From: Candidatus Nitrosopumilus sp.
GTDB lineage: Archaea > Thermoproteota > Nitrososphaeria > Nitrososphaerales > Nitrosopumilaceae
Reading direction: 5' to 3'
NCBI RefSeq assembly: GCF_029882185.1
Contig: NZ_JAOULD010000003.1
Span: 24,697 to 88,696, forward strand
Length of the DNA stretch: 64,000 bases
Numbering within the stretch: position 1 is the first letter of the stretch; each line of letters opens with the position of its first letter. A program made the translations under genes and the position numbers. The notes below the pieces were generated by a model. The model did not search any database. It saw only the letters and a list, made by a program, of their open reading frames with translations, and had not been told where the DNA came from. Shown one piece after another: positions 28,458-36,283 of this stretch.

Positions 28458-29744
28458 TTAAAATTTGAGCCTAGGATTTTTCCAAATTTTATAGAAAACT
28501 GCCCCAATTCCTATTATTGTAATTCCTGCAAGAATTATTTCAACTTGAAATTGTAATGCCATGTAAACTGTTGTTCCAAATCCAACTAATGGTAAAATTG
28601 GAAATTTCCCAATATTGATTGGAACTCTAAATGGTCTTTTTAAAACAGGTTCTGTATATCGTAAAACTATAACTGCTAAATTAATTGCTGCAAATGTTAT
28701 GACGATAGCAAAAACTACGATGTTGGCTATAATTACAATATCTCCTATAAATGAAAATCCTACTGAAGTGATCAAAATAACAATTACTGCAATCCATGGT
28801 GTCTTAGTTTTAGGATGAACTCTGCCCAAAAACTGTGGTAACGAATTACTTTTTGCCATTCCATATAGTATTCTTGCTCCTGCTACAAGTGTGATTAAAA
28901 CAGTACTTGCTGTAGCAAATAATGCAATTATTGATAATGTAACACTACCATTAGTACCTAAGACCTTATGTGCAACATCAGCAAGTGGGGCAGATGATAC
29001 TGATAATTCTTGCCAATCTAAAATTTTTACAACCGATAATGAAACTAGAACATAAATTACTCCAGTTATAAGAATTGATAAAATAATAGCTCGAGGAATT
29101 GTTTTGTGAGGTCTTCTGACCTCTTCAGCAACATTTGCCATATCTTCAAATCCAATAAATGCAAAGAAAATTAAAACAAATGCAAGAATTATTCCTGAAA
29201 ATCCATTTGGTGCTTCAAAATAATCTATTGATTCTACAGGTTCAACAGTAAGTCCAAGAAAAATAATTAATGCTAATCCTCCAGCAGTTATAATTGCAAA
29301 AATAGTATTTGCCCATGCAGACTCTTTAATACCAATAAAATTTACCAAGGATAAAATTACAATTAGAACAATTGCTCCGATAGTTATTGGTATTTCAATA
29401 AACTGAATTAGATAACCTCCAAACCCTAAAGATACAGTGGCAGCAACTATGATGGATGTAATTGCAGTTAACCATCCAATTATAAAACCAAAAAAATTAC
29501 TTTTGAATGCATTTTTAACAAAAGTATATTCTGCTGCTGCTTTTGGATATAATGCTGCAAGTTCAGAGTAACTCAACCCAGCAAATACTGCAACTATCGC
29601 ACCTAGCAAAAAAGAAATCCACATTGAATTTCCAGCAAAACCTGCAGCCTCTCCAATTAGAACATAAATTCCAGCACCAAGAATCAAACCCACTCCATAC
29701 ATGGTAAGATGAAAAAGACCCATGTGGCGCTTTAATTCATACAT
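28458..29744 (-). CDS. APC-superfamily amino acid permease
   Basis: This is a 428-residue, 12-helix transporter of the amino acid-polyamine-organocation superfamily. The N-terminal GVGLILGAGIYVLIGEAAG carries the unwound GxG substrate motif of helix 1, and AFIGFEDMANVAEEVRRPHK lies on the conserved helix 6/loop. Substrate cannot be read from sequence; relatives carry cationic or neutral amino acids. Together with the neighbouring antiporter it forms a transport cluster downstream of the aminomutase/GS2 genes. It starts at ATG, 6 bp from the VIT1-like gene. Confidence 0.87.
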   Translation of the reverse strand: MYELKRHMGLFHLTMYGVGLILGAGIYVLIGEAAGFAGNSMWISFLLGAIVAVFAGLSYSELAALYPKAAAEYTFVKNAFKSNFFGFIIGWLTAITSIIVAATVSLGFGGYLIQFIEIPITIGAIVLIVILSLVNFIGIKESAWANTIFAIITAGGLALIIFLGLTVEPVESIDYFEAPNGFSGIILAFVLIFFAFIGFEDMANVAEEVRRPHKTIPRAIILSILITGVIYVLVSLSVVKILDWQELSVSSAPLADVAHKVLGTNGSVTLSIIALFATASTVLITLVAGARILYGMAKSNSLPQFLGRVHPKTKTPWIAVIVILITSVGFSFIGDIVIIANIVVFAIVITFAAINLAVIVLRYTEPVLKRPFRVPINIGKFPILPLVGFGTTVYMALQFQVEIILAGITIIGIGAVFYKIWKNPRLKF

Positions 29745-29750
29745 ATACCA

Positions 29751-30437
29751 TCAACCTGTAACCAAGAAATTTAATCCAAATCCTATCAAATATGCGACAA
29801 TTGCAGCAATTCCACCAATAATTAATGTATTAACTCCTGAGCGTATCATTGATTTCTTTACAATTTTTCCTTTAATCATTCCAACAAGAAAGAACGCAAA
29901 ACATACAGATACAATAGAATAAACAAAAGCTTCAGAATTCAATTCAATTCCAACAATCATGAAAATCATAAACGGAATCAATGGAATTAATCCTACAAGA
30001 TTGAAACCAACAAATGTGCTGACAGAACTATCTAATGGGTTTTTTTCATCCTCCATCAATCCTAATTCTTCTTTCATCATTGTATCTATCCATACTTTTC
30101 TTCTTGATGTTATAATTCGCACAACATCTTCTAACAATTGATCCTTGAAACCTTTTTTTCTATAAATTTCTCTGATTTCTTCAATTTCTTGTTCTTCTAA
30201 ATTATCAATTTCCCATTCTTCCTGTTTTCTTTTCATCTCCATAAACTCATTTCGTGCTTTTGATGCTTGATAATTTGAGGCAGCCATAGAAAGCCCATCT
30301 GCAAACAAATTTGCAAAACCCAAAATTAAGATAATTGTTGAAGGTAATGAGGCACCCATTACTCCTGCAACAATAGCAAAAGTTGTGACAGCACCGTCTA
30401 TAGAACCATAAATAAAATCATCAAAATGCCATTTCAT
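29751..30437 (-). CDS. VIT1/CCC1-like transporter
   Basis: This 228-residue membrane protein belongs to the VIT1/CCC1 family of Fe2+/Mn2+ transporters. The signature YGSIDGAVTTFAIVAGVMGA covers helix 1, with NLFADGLSMAASNYQA in helix 2. A charged cytosolic region (about 70-130) is rich in Glu with EExE-type repeats (WEIDNLEEQEIEEIREIYRK), as in the metal-binding domain of the plant enzyme. Three further helices follow. It could move iron or manganese out of the cytosol. It starts at ATG, directly upstream of the permease gene. Confidence 0.85.
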   Translation of the reverse strand: MKWHFDDFIYGSIDGAVTTFAIVAGVMGASLPSTIILILGFANLFADGLSMAASNYQASKARNEFMEMKRKQEEWEIDNLEEQEIEEIREIYRKKGFKDQLLEDVVRIITSRRKVWIDTMMKEELGLMEDEKNPLDSSVSTFVGFNLVGLIPLIPFMIFMIVGIELNSEAFVYSIVSVCFAFFLVGMIKGKIVKKSMIRSGVNTLIIGGIAAIVAYLIGFGLNFLVTG

Positions 30438-30484
30438 TATATCACAATGATTTTCTGTTTGTTGTTTTAATGTATTTAGAATTA

Positions 30485-31312
30485 TTATTTTGCAATTGCC
30501 TTCGTAATGTCTGTCTTGCCAATTATTCCTGCAATTGATTCATTCCCATCTAGTACCACTAAACCACTAATATTGTTTTGTAAAATTAGTTTGCATGCAT
30601 CTGACAAGCTTTGATTGAATTTGATAGTAATCAATCCTTCAGTCATAACTTCTCTTGCTAATGAAATATTTCCAAATCCTTCTTTTGAAAGAAATCCTTT
30701 TCTAATTTGATCTGATATCCCATATCCCAGGTCATCTTTCTCATCTCCAAGCTCAATTGCAATTCTAAACAAATCTCTAAATGAAATAATTCCGACTGGT
30801 TCTTCATTTTGATTTTTTACAACAAGTCTGGAGATTTTCTTTTCTAGCATTTTTCGTACAACTTTGTATAATGGTGCAGCTGTATGAGTAAATTCATAAT
30901 CATGAGTCATAAAATCTACAACTTTTTTTCCATCTGTAATGTTTTCAGCATAATAATTAACAAGATCACTTTTTGTGAAAATTCTTTTCACTTCATCCTT
31001 TTCGCCAATAGCTAATGAACTAATACCTTTTTTAATCATTATTTTTGCCGAGTTTTCAGGAGTAATTTTTTGATTTACAAATTCTATTGGTTTCATTATT
31101 TTTGTTATAGGAATTTCATCTAATCCCTGTTTTGTATTCTCTGAAAATAAAAATAATCCAATATCTTTTTCAGTAATTATTCCAATATGCTTTCCGTTTT
31201 CTACAACAACTAATCTACTAATTTTTGTGTTTAATAGCATTCTAATAGCATCTGAAATTGTTGATTTCTTCATAATGGAAATAGGTTTTTTTGAAATATT
31301 GTTAATTGACAA
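30485..31312 (-). CDS. Protein with four CBS domains
   Basis: This 275-residue soluble protein consists of four CBS motifs, i.e. two Bateman pairs (about 8-60, 70-125, 135-190 and 215-275). Recurrent SRLVVVENGKHIGIITEKDI-type strands and GIISFRDLFR are seen. Such modules bind adenosyl compounds (AMP, ATP, SAM) and sense energy state. There is no attached enzyme or DNA-binding domain, so it probably acts on a partner. The start is TTG at 31312. It is divergent from the universal stress protein gene, sharing a promoter region with an inverted repeat. Confidence 0.9.
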   Translation of the reverse strand: MSINNISKKPISIMKKSTISDAIRMLLNTKISRLVVVENGKHIGIITEKDIGLFLFSENTKQGLDEIPITKIMKPIEFVNQKITPENSAKIMIKKGISSLAIGEKDEVKRIFTKSDLVNYYAENITDGKKVVDFMTHDYEFTHTAAPLYKVVRKMLEKKISRLVVKNQNEEPVGIISFRDLFRIAIELGDEKDDLGYGISDQIRKGFLSKEGFGNISLAREVMTEGLITIKFNQSLSDACKLILQNNISGLVVLDGNESIAGIIGKTDITKAIAK

Positions 31313-31352
31313 TTGTCTATTTTTCAGATTTTTTCTATAAAAATTAGAGTTA

Positions 31353-31415
31353 TAATTTCCAACTTTGATTGCAATTTAGTTTTCAACTTTGGAAATTAAT
31401 AGTCATTTTATATTA
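31353..31415 (+). promoter_or_regulatory. Inverted repeat and TATA box upstream of uspA-like gene
   Basis: A perfect 10-bp inverted repeat (TAATTTCCAA at 31353-31362 and TTGGAAATTA at 31389-31398) ends 9 bp before the TATA element TTTATATTA (31407-31415). The octamer CAACTTTG also occurs twice in the interval. The TATA is about 26 bp from the ATG at 31437, giving a leaderless mRNA. The site could regulate both divergent genes. Confidence 0.45.
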
Positions 31416-31436
31416 GAATAACTGTAATTTTTGTAC

Positions 31437-31859
31437 ATGGCTAAATTTAAAAAAATTCTTGTTCCTCTTGATGGTTCTGCAAATGCTACTCGTGGTTTAG
31501 ATAGAGCAATTGAGATTGCTAAAGGTACTGGTGCTGAAATTACTGGATTTTATGTATTCCATTTACCTCTAACTGCAGGAATAAAATATACAGCAAAAAT
31601 GAAAGAAGATGCACAAAGAAAAGCTGTCAAAGCTATTGGCCCTGCTATGAACAAAGCACAAAAAGCTGGTGCAATTTTCAAATACAAAACAAGTGGAGGA
31701 AATACTGGTTCTGAAATTGTCAAATTTGCTAAAAATGGAAAATTTGACATGATTGTAATAGGGGCAAGAGGATTAGGCGGTGCAAAAGAAGCATTTCTTG
31801 GCAGTACATCCAATTATGTAATGCACAAAACCAACATTCCAGTTTTAGTAGTGAAATAG
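31437..31859 (+). CDS. Universal stress protein (UspA family)
   Basis: This is a 140-residue single Usp domain. It begins FKKILVPLDGSANATRGLDR and ends in the ATP-binding signature GARGLGGAKEAFLGSTSNYV, matching the Gly-2x-Gly-9x-Gly(S/T) motif of ATP-binding Usp proteins. It is a stress or energy responder without a defined reaction. A TTG at 31431 is in frame, but the ATG at 31437 fits the TATA spacing. It is divergent from the CBS protein, which may sense the same nucleotides. Confidence 0.93.
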   Translation: MAKFKKILVPLDGSANATRGLDRAIEIAKGTGAEITGFYVFHLPLTAGIKYTAKMKEDAQRKAVKAIGPAMNKAQKAGAIFKYKTSGGNTGSEIVKFAKNGKFDMIVIGARGLGGAKEAFLGSTSNYVMHKTNIPVLVVK

Positions 31860-31954
31860 TGTAATCTCACTATTATATTTTTCAATATTCTTGATATTTT
31901 ATGTGTGATAACGTAAAAGTATAAGACTTTGAAAAAATAATTTTGGTATAGTTT

Positions 31955-33103
31955 ATGGTTGAAAATAATTATGATATTCTAGGGATTTTAGAAGGTTCAA
32001 CAGAAAAAGAAATTCGAGATGCTTTTAGAAGATTAGCTCTCCAATTTCATTCAGATCGTGGAGGTGAAAATGAACAATTTATCAAAATTAAACAAGCATA
32101 CGATGATCTAAAAATTGGAAAAAAATATCCAGAAACTGATCATGAAAAATTAAAAAATTCCAAAGTATATTCTGAAGATTCTGAGGCTGATGTTAGGAGG
32201 AAAAATCAGATTTTAGGTCAAGAATTATCCAAAGAAATGAAAACTGCTGAAGATTGGGCTTCATCTCTAAATAACACAAACACTACAGGAACTAGATTAT
32301 TTGGTTCGAAAACTCTTGGCGAAATTGAACTAGAAAGAAAAGCAACTGGCGCATTATCAATTAAAGGAAATTTCATGGCTGGAAAATTTACTTATGATGG
32401 TCCGATTATAATGCAAGGAAGTATTACTAGTCCATCATGGACGCAAGAATACCAAACAAACATTCGAGTAACTAATGGAGATTTTAAATTTGTAAATCCG
32501 TTAGAAAATAAATACAAAATTGATAACGGTGCTAAAATTATTGTTGACAATGGTGATGTTATAGTCGGAAATGTTTATGGTAGGAAATTTCGAATTGAAG
32601 ATCCTGTACGTGTAGGAGTTTTCCAAATTCAAGAACACAGAACTCAAATCTTAGCTCCTAAAGGAAAAATTATCGTAGAAAATCTTGTTAACACGGTATC
32701 ACTTGAAGCAGATTCAGTCATTGTTTTGAATGTAGAAGATGATGTAATAATCTCTGCAAGAGAGATTTTATTTTATGGTGGAAAACTCACTTATGATTCT
32801 GTAATTGAGCTAAAAAAAGGTGGAATAATCAGATTTTTTGAAAATTTTTCTATTCAGGGTTTAAGCGGTGACGCAATTATCAAACTTGAAAATGGTAAAA
32901 AAATTAGATTGTTTGATCTAAAAACTAAAAAAATCAAAGACTTGGCAGACGAATTTGTACAAAATAAAGAAAATTACAACAAAGATGCTACAATGGTTGG
33001 ACATGGATTTACAATCACATATGAAATGCTAGATAATCTATCTCTGAAACCTGCAAAACAAAAACAGGGATGGGGATCAAAATTTAGTTTTTTTAAAAAA
33101 TAA
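31955..33103 (+). CDS. J-domain protein fused to a beta-repeat domain
   Basis: Residues 4-65 form a J-domain: YDILGILEGSTEKEIRDAF, then RLALQFHSDRGGENEQFIKI. The catalytic HPD loop that stimulates Hsp70 is H32-S33-D34 here, so Hsp70 activation may be weak or absent. The rest (about 110-345) is rich in short beta strands with repeated IxVxNGDVIVGNV-like units, resembling a beta-helix or bactofilin-like domain. A basic C-terminus follows. I know no characterised protein with this architecture. It lies alone between the Usp and P-II-fusion genes, with a TATA-like element before the ATG. Confidence 0.8.
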   Translation: MVENNYDILGILEGSTEKEIRDAFRRLALQFHSDRGGENEQFIKIKQAYDDLKIGKKYPETDHEKLKNSKVYSEDSEADVRRKNQILGQELSKEMKTAEDWASSLNNTNTTGTRLFGSKTLGEIELERKATGALSIKGNFMAGKFTYDGPIIMQGSITSPSWTQEYQTNIRVTNGDFKFVNPLENKYKIDNGAKIIVDNGDVIVGNVYGRKFRIEDPVRVGVFQIQEHRTQILAPKGKIIVENLVNTVSLEADSVIVLNVEDDVIISAREILFYGGKLTYDSVIELKKGGIIRFFENFSIQGLSGDAIIKLENGKKIRLFDLKTKKIKDLADEFVQNKENYNKDATMVGHGFTITYEMLDNLSLKPAKQKQGWGSKFSFFKK

Positions 33104-33176
33104 TTTCCCCCAAAATCAAATTTTAGGCGTAAAAATGACCCTTTCTCATAAATAAGCCTCTTTTTTGAAAATAATA

Positions 33177-33776
33177 ATGAAAAAGATAGAGGCTGTAATC
33201 AAACGAAGAAATTTTCCTACAATTAAAACAGATTTGAACATACTTGGAACATACATTATTGATAAACGAAACTTGGATGACAGTCAAATTTATGACGAAT
33301 CACAAGGTTCTCGCGCAGGAGCAACTGGATTAAAGTCAGTACCTCTTGCAAAAATCGAAATGGTAGTTTCTGACAAAGATGCTAGAAAAGTCGTTGAAAT
33401 GATTTCAAAAAATTCTGGTTTACCATCATTTCATGGAGGAAAAATCTTTGTTTCTGAAATGGAAGAGGTTGTAGACATGGAAACTCTTGATGCACAACAA
33501 GATCTTGAAATGACTACGCAACCAAAAACAGAACCAAAAAAATCATCTAAACGAAGCAGATTTGTTCCTTTACAAAAATTCATTTTAAACAAATTACAAA
33601 TCATTTATGAAGAAAATAAAGAAACACTTCATGATGATTACAGAATAAAATCATTTAGTGACTTTGTAAACTATTGTATCATGAAATCGTTACCAACTCT
33701 AGAAAAGCAACTAAAGAATCCTACAATGATATATGAAAATAATTTTGGCGAGATTACTAATTACACAAAAATATAA
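33177..33776 (+). CDS. P-II-like domain with C-terminal extension
   Basis: The first 105 or so residues resemble a P-II signalling protein: MKKIEAVIKRRNF at the start, AKIEMVVSDKDARKVVEMI in the middle and HGGKIFVSEMEEVVDMET at the nucleotide-binding end. The T-loop is altered, with no modifiable Tyr. A Lys/Ser-rich linker leads to a 70-residue helical extension (about 130-199) not found in ordinary P-II. I infer a sensor of nitrogen/energy state with its own output module. The start at ATG 33177 (MKKIE) is preferred to TTG 33165 because it matches P-II N-termini. Confidence 0.75.
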   Translation: MKKIEAVIKRRNFPTIKTDLNILGTYIIDKRNLDDSQIYDESQGSRAGATGLKSVPLAKIEMVVSDKDARKVVEMISKNSGLPSFHGGKIFVSEMEEVVDMETLDAQQDLEMTTQPKTEPKKSSKRSRFVPLQKFILNKLQIIYEENKETLHDDYRIKSFSDFVNYCIMKSLPTLEKQLKNPTMIYENNFGEITNYTKI

Positions 33777-33859
33777 TCGCTGAAAAGATATAATCCAATT
33801 AATGTCATTCCGATAGCTGCCATTGCTAGTTTAGCGATAACAATTTTTGATACTTTCAT
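33761..33859 (-). CDS. 32-residue single-pass membrane peptide
   Basis: This small ORF begins MKVSKIVIAKLAMAAIG and continues as one hydrophobic helix (about residues 5-27). Its ATG overlaps the stop of the upstream 45-residue gene as ATGA, the same coupling used by bona fide gene pairs in this genome. Its 3' end overlaps the convergent P-II-fusion gene by 16 bp. I know no homolog. Support comes from operon-like coupling and membrane character, so expression is inferred. Confidence 0.5.
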   Translation of the reverse strand: MKVSKIVIAKLAMAAIGMTLIGLYLFSDYIFV

Positions 33860-33993
33860 ACAACTAAACCCACAACTAGTGGTACAATAATTATTCCTGA
33901 CATGATAATAATCTTAAGAAAATCATTACGACTTAATGGTTTCATCTCTTCTCTATGAAACAATTTGTTCTTACGATAAGAGTCGATTTTCAT
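33856..33993 (-). CDS. 45-residue single-pass membrane protein
   Basis: This short ORF begins MKIDSYRKNKLFHREEMKPL and ends with one hydrophobic helix (about residues 27-45). The basic N-terminus predicts a cytoplasmic head and a C-terminal anchor. It starts 4 bp after the stop of the P-II gene and is coupled by ATGA to a second small membrane gene, making a P-II/small/small operon. It could tether P-II to the membrane or act on Amt; both are inference. It is too short for standard gene callers. Confidence 0.55.
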   Translation of the reverse strand: MKIDSYRKNKLFHREEMKPLSRNDFLKIIIMSGIIIVPLVVGLVV

Positions 33994-33997
33994 ATCT

Positions 33998-34327
33998 TTA
34001 GATTGTTTTGTCCCCTTCTTCACCTGTAGCAATATCTACTGCACGTAATATTTGTGAAACAAAGATTTTACCAACTCTACCATGTTCTTTAATGATATTT
34101 ATGACTTGATCTTCTTTTGCTTCTGAAATTATGGCTTCTAATCTATATTTATCATTGAATTGTGGTACGAAAATCTCACTTCCCTTTGATGCGTGAATCT
34201 CAGAACCTGGTTTCTTTCCTCTTCCTCTTACTTTAGAGACAGTTAGACCGCCAATACCAATTTCTTTTAATCCTTCACTAATTGCCATTACGTCATTTTC
34301 TCCTAGAATTACTTCTATTTTGAGCAT
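33998..34327 (-). CDS. P-II family nitrogen regulator, non-canonical
   Basis: This 109-residue P-II/GlnK-type trimeric protein normally senses ATP/ADP and 2-oxoglutarate and binds Amt. The fold is recognised from GIGGLTVSKVRGRGKKPGSE, YRLEAIISEA, RVGKIFVSQILRAVDIATGE. The T-loop has no Tyr51 for uridylylation and Lys replaces the usual Gln39. The nucleotide loop is shortened (HGRVGKIF instead of GKIGDGKIF). Divergence from amt across the repeat array supports an Amt partner; ligand responses may differ from textbook P-II. It starts at ATG. Confidence 0.88.
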   Translation of the reverse strand: MLKIEVILGENDVMAISEGLKEIGIGGLTVSKVRGRGKKPGSEIHASKGSEIFVPQFNDKYRLEAIISEAKEDQVINIIKEHGRVGKIFVSQILRAVDIATGEEGDKTI

Positions 34328-34370
34328 TTAGATATTATATGACAATTTACACAAATATAATTTCTGATTT

Positions 34371-34489
34371 TGATAATCATTTGATAATCATTTGATAATC
34401 ATTTGATAATCATTTGATAATCATTTGATAATCATTTGATAATCATTTGATAATCATTTGATAATCATTTGATAATCATTTGATAATCA
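34371..34489. repeat. 11-bp direct repeat array of palindromic TGATAATCA
   Basis: Ten perfect copies of the 11-bp unit TGATAATCATT run from 34371 to 34480, followed by a nine-base partial copy (34481-34489). Each unit is a 4-bp inverted pair, TGAT and ATCA, around one A, so sites recur about once per helical turn on one DNA face. The array fills the divergent promoter between the P-II gene (start 34327) and amt (start 34531), about 40 bp from each start. It has no spacers and is not a CRISPR. It could be a multi-site operator, an intrinsically bent region, or a slippage-prone copy-number switch. Confidence 0.95.
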
Positions 34490-34530
34490 AATTTAGACAT
34501 TGTTATTAATTTAAAATCAAATTTTTTATC

Positions 34531-35859
34531 ATGGTACTGGATTCTGGAGATACAGCATGGATGCTTGTCGCTGGTAGTCTCGTACTTTTAATGATCCCTG
34601 CATTAGGTCTCTTTGAATCTGGCCTTTTGAGAAAGAAGAATGCGGCATCAATTTTTATGCAGATCTTCTTTGGTTTGGCACTTTTGAGTGTCATGTGGTT
34701 TGTATTTGGATTTAGTTTATCATTTGGTGAATCCACTATGGGTTTTATTGGTAACAATGAATGGGTATTCCTTAAAGGAGTTCCATCTGATGCTCCACTG
34801 GAACAATATGCCCCAACAATTCCAGGTGTGTTATTTGTCAAATTCCAATTGATGTTCGCAGCAATTACTCCACTTTTACTAACAGGAACAATTGCTGAAA
34901 GAATGAAATTTAGCTCATTTATCATCTTCATCGCTGCATGGTCCATGCTAATCTATTATCCTCTCGTACACTGGGTATGGGGTGGCGGTTGGTTAGCACA
35001 ATTAGGTGTTGTTGACTTTGCTGGTGGTATTGTAATTCATACAAGTGTCGGTATGGCAGCACTTGCTGCAGCAATAGTACTTGGTAAAAGAAGAAATTAT
35101 GGTCCTGCCATTATGATTCCTCACAGTATTCCACTTGCTGTCCTAGGTTCTTCATTACTGTGGCTTGGATGGTTTGGATTTAATGCTGGTAGTGCTCTAT
35201 CTGCATCTGGTGGTGTTGCAGGTAACACTGTAATTGTAACTCACATGGCATCTTCTGTTTCTGCTTTAATTTGGGCTGGTCTTTCTTGGATTAGAACTGG
35301 AAAACCATCTGTTGTAGCAACAATTAATGGTGCAATTGCAGGTTTGGCAGGTATTACTCCAGCATCTGGATTCGTTAGTGCCGAACATGCTTTTGTCATA
35401 GGAATTGCAATCGGTGCAATCTCATACTCTGGTGTGGTATTATTCAAAGAAAAATTAAAGATTGATGATGCACTTGATGTAAGCTCTGTTCACGGGGTTG
35501 CTGGTATTGTTGGTGCATTAGCTATAGGAATTTTTGCAAGTACCGCAATTAATCCTGGAGGCGTTGATGGTTTACTCTTTGGAAATTCTGATCAGCTCTG
35601 GATACAAGCAGTAGGTGTTGCTGTTGCAGCTGTAATGGGCTTTGGTGGAACTTGGATAATTTTACAAATACTTAAGCGTCTTATTGGAATTAGGGTCTCA
35701 CCCGAAGTGGAAGATATTGGATTGGATATTAGCGAACATGCTGAATCTGCATATTCTGATGAAGAGGAGTTCTTGTTAGGCATGGATGAATATACAGATG
35801 ATTTGCAGGAAAAGGATGAAATACTATTCAAGAAGAAGTCAACTAGCGCTGAAAAATGA
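34531..35859 (+). CDS. amt: Ammonium transporter
   Basis: This is an Amt-family trimeric ammonium channel/transporter of 442 residues with 11 membrane helices. Marks include LMIPALGLFESGLLRKKN, the gate/pore region HWVWGGGWLAQLG, FAGGIVIHTSVGMAAL, LGSSLLWLGWFGFNAGS with one pore His region, and DDALDVSSVHGVAGI with the other. The cytosolic C-terminus is long and acidic (EHAESAYSDEEEFLLGMDEY), a site where P-II proteins dock. It is the substrate intake for an ammonia oxidiser or for assimilation. Its stop overlaps the next gene by 4 bp; its promoter holds the 11-bp array. Confidence 0.96.
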   Translation: MVLDSGDTAWMLVAGSLVLLMIPALGLFESGLLRKKNAASIFMQIFFGLALLSVMWFVFGFSLSFGESTMGFIGNNEWVFLKGVPSDAPLEQYAPTIPGVLFVKFQLMFAAITPLLLTGTIAERMKFSSFIIFIAAWSMLIYYPLVHWVWGGGWLAQLGVVDFAGGIVIHTSVGMAALAAAIVLGKRRNYGPAIMIPHSIPLAVLGSSLLWLGWFGFNAGSALSASGGVAGNTVIVTHMASSVSALIWAGLSWIRTGKPSVVATINGAIAGLAGITPASGFVSAEHAFVIGIAIGAISYSGVVLFKEKLKIDDALDVSSVHGVAGIVGALAIGIFASTAINPGGVDGLLFGNSDQLWIQAVGVAVAAVMGFGGTWIILQILKRLIGIRVSPEVEDIGLDISEHAESAYSDEEEFLLGMDEYTDDLQEKDEILFKKKSTSAEK

Positions 35860-36221
35860 CAATCAATTACGACCAATTAACAAAACAAGTCCTTGAATTA
35901 GATAATAAAGTAAGATTTGCAGGTGTTGCAAATAGTAAAGGCGAAATGATTGCTGGTGGGCAAAAAGATGGTGTTGCAAAGATTTTAGACGGTGATAATG
36001 TCAAAATGTCAATTCATTATGCATTACAAAAACGGGATCTTTATACCAATCTAGCATACAAAATTGGTTCAGAATTATCATCAATAACAGAATACGAAAA
36101 AGTTACAATGATTAGTATTCCCATAAATTCCAACGACTTGTTTATGATCAGTACTGAACCAAGAGCAGACTATTTGAAAATTATTGATTTTGTTCATTCA
36201 GAACTTAATTCCCAAAAATAA
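35856..36221 (+). CDS. Small conserved protein coupled to amt (DUF6659-like)
   Basis: This 121-residue soluble protein begins TINYDQLTKQVLELDNKVRF and contains GVANSKGEMIAGGQKDG and MISIPINSNDLFMISTE. The order of helices and strands, with a GxxxxGxMIAG element, is reminiscent of roadblock/profilin-like sensory folds. I recall similar thaumarchaeal proteins as DUF6659, function unknown. The ATG overlaps the amt stop (ATGA), so it is co-translated with the transporter and probably belongs to the ammonium-sensing circuit. Confidence 0.75.
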   Translation: MTINYDQLTKQVLELDNKVRFAGVANSKGEMIAGGQKDGVAKILDGDNVKMSIHYALQKRDLYTNLAYKIGSELSSITEYEKVTMISIPINSNDLFMISTEPRADYLKIIDFVHSELNSQK

Positions 36222-36283
36222 CTACTGTAGGCATAATATTCTAGGAAGAGTTGATATTAACATAAAATCAAATTAGAATAAAA

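Noticed and set aside
34371..34489. Possible CRISPR array
   Set aside because: The unit is 11 bp, copies are contiguous with no unique spacers, and no cas gene is nearby.
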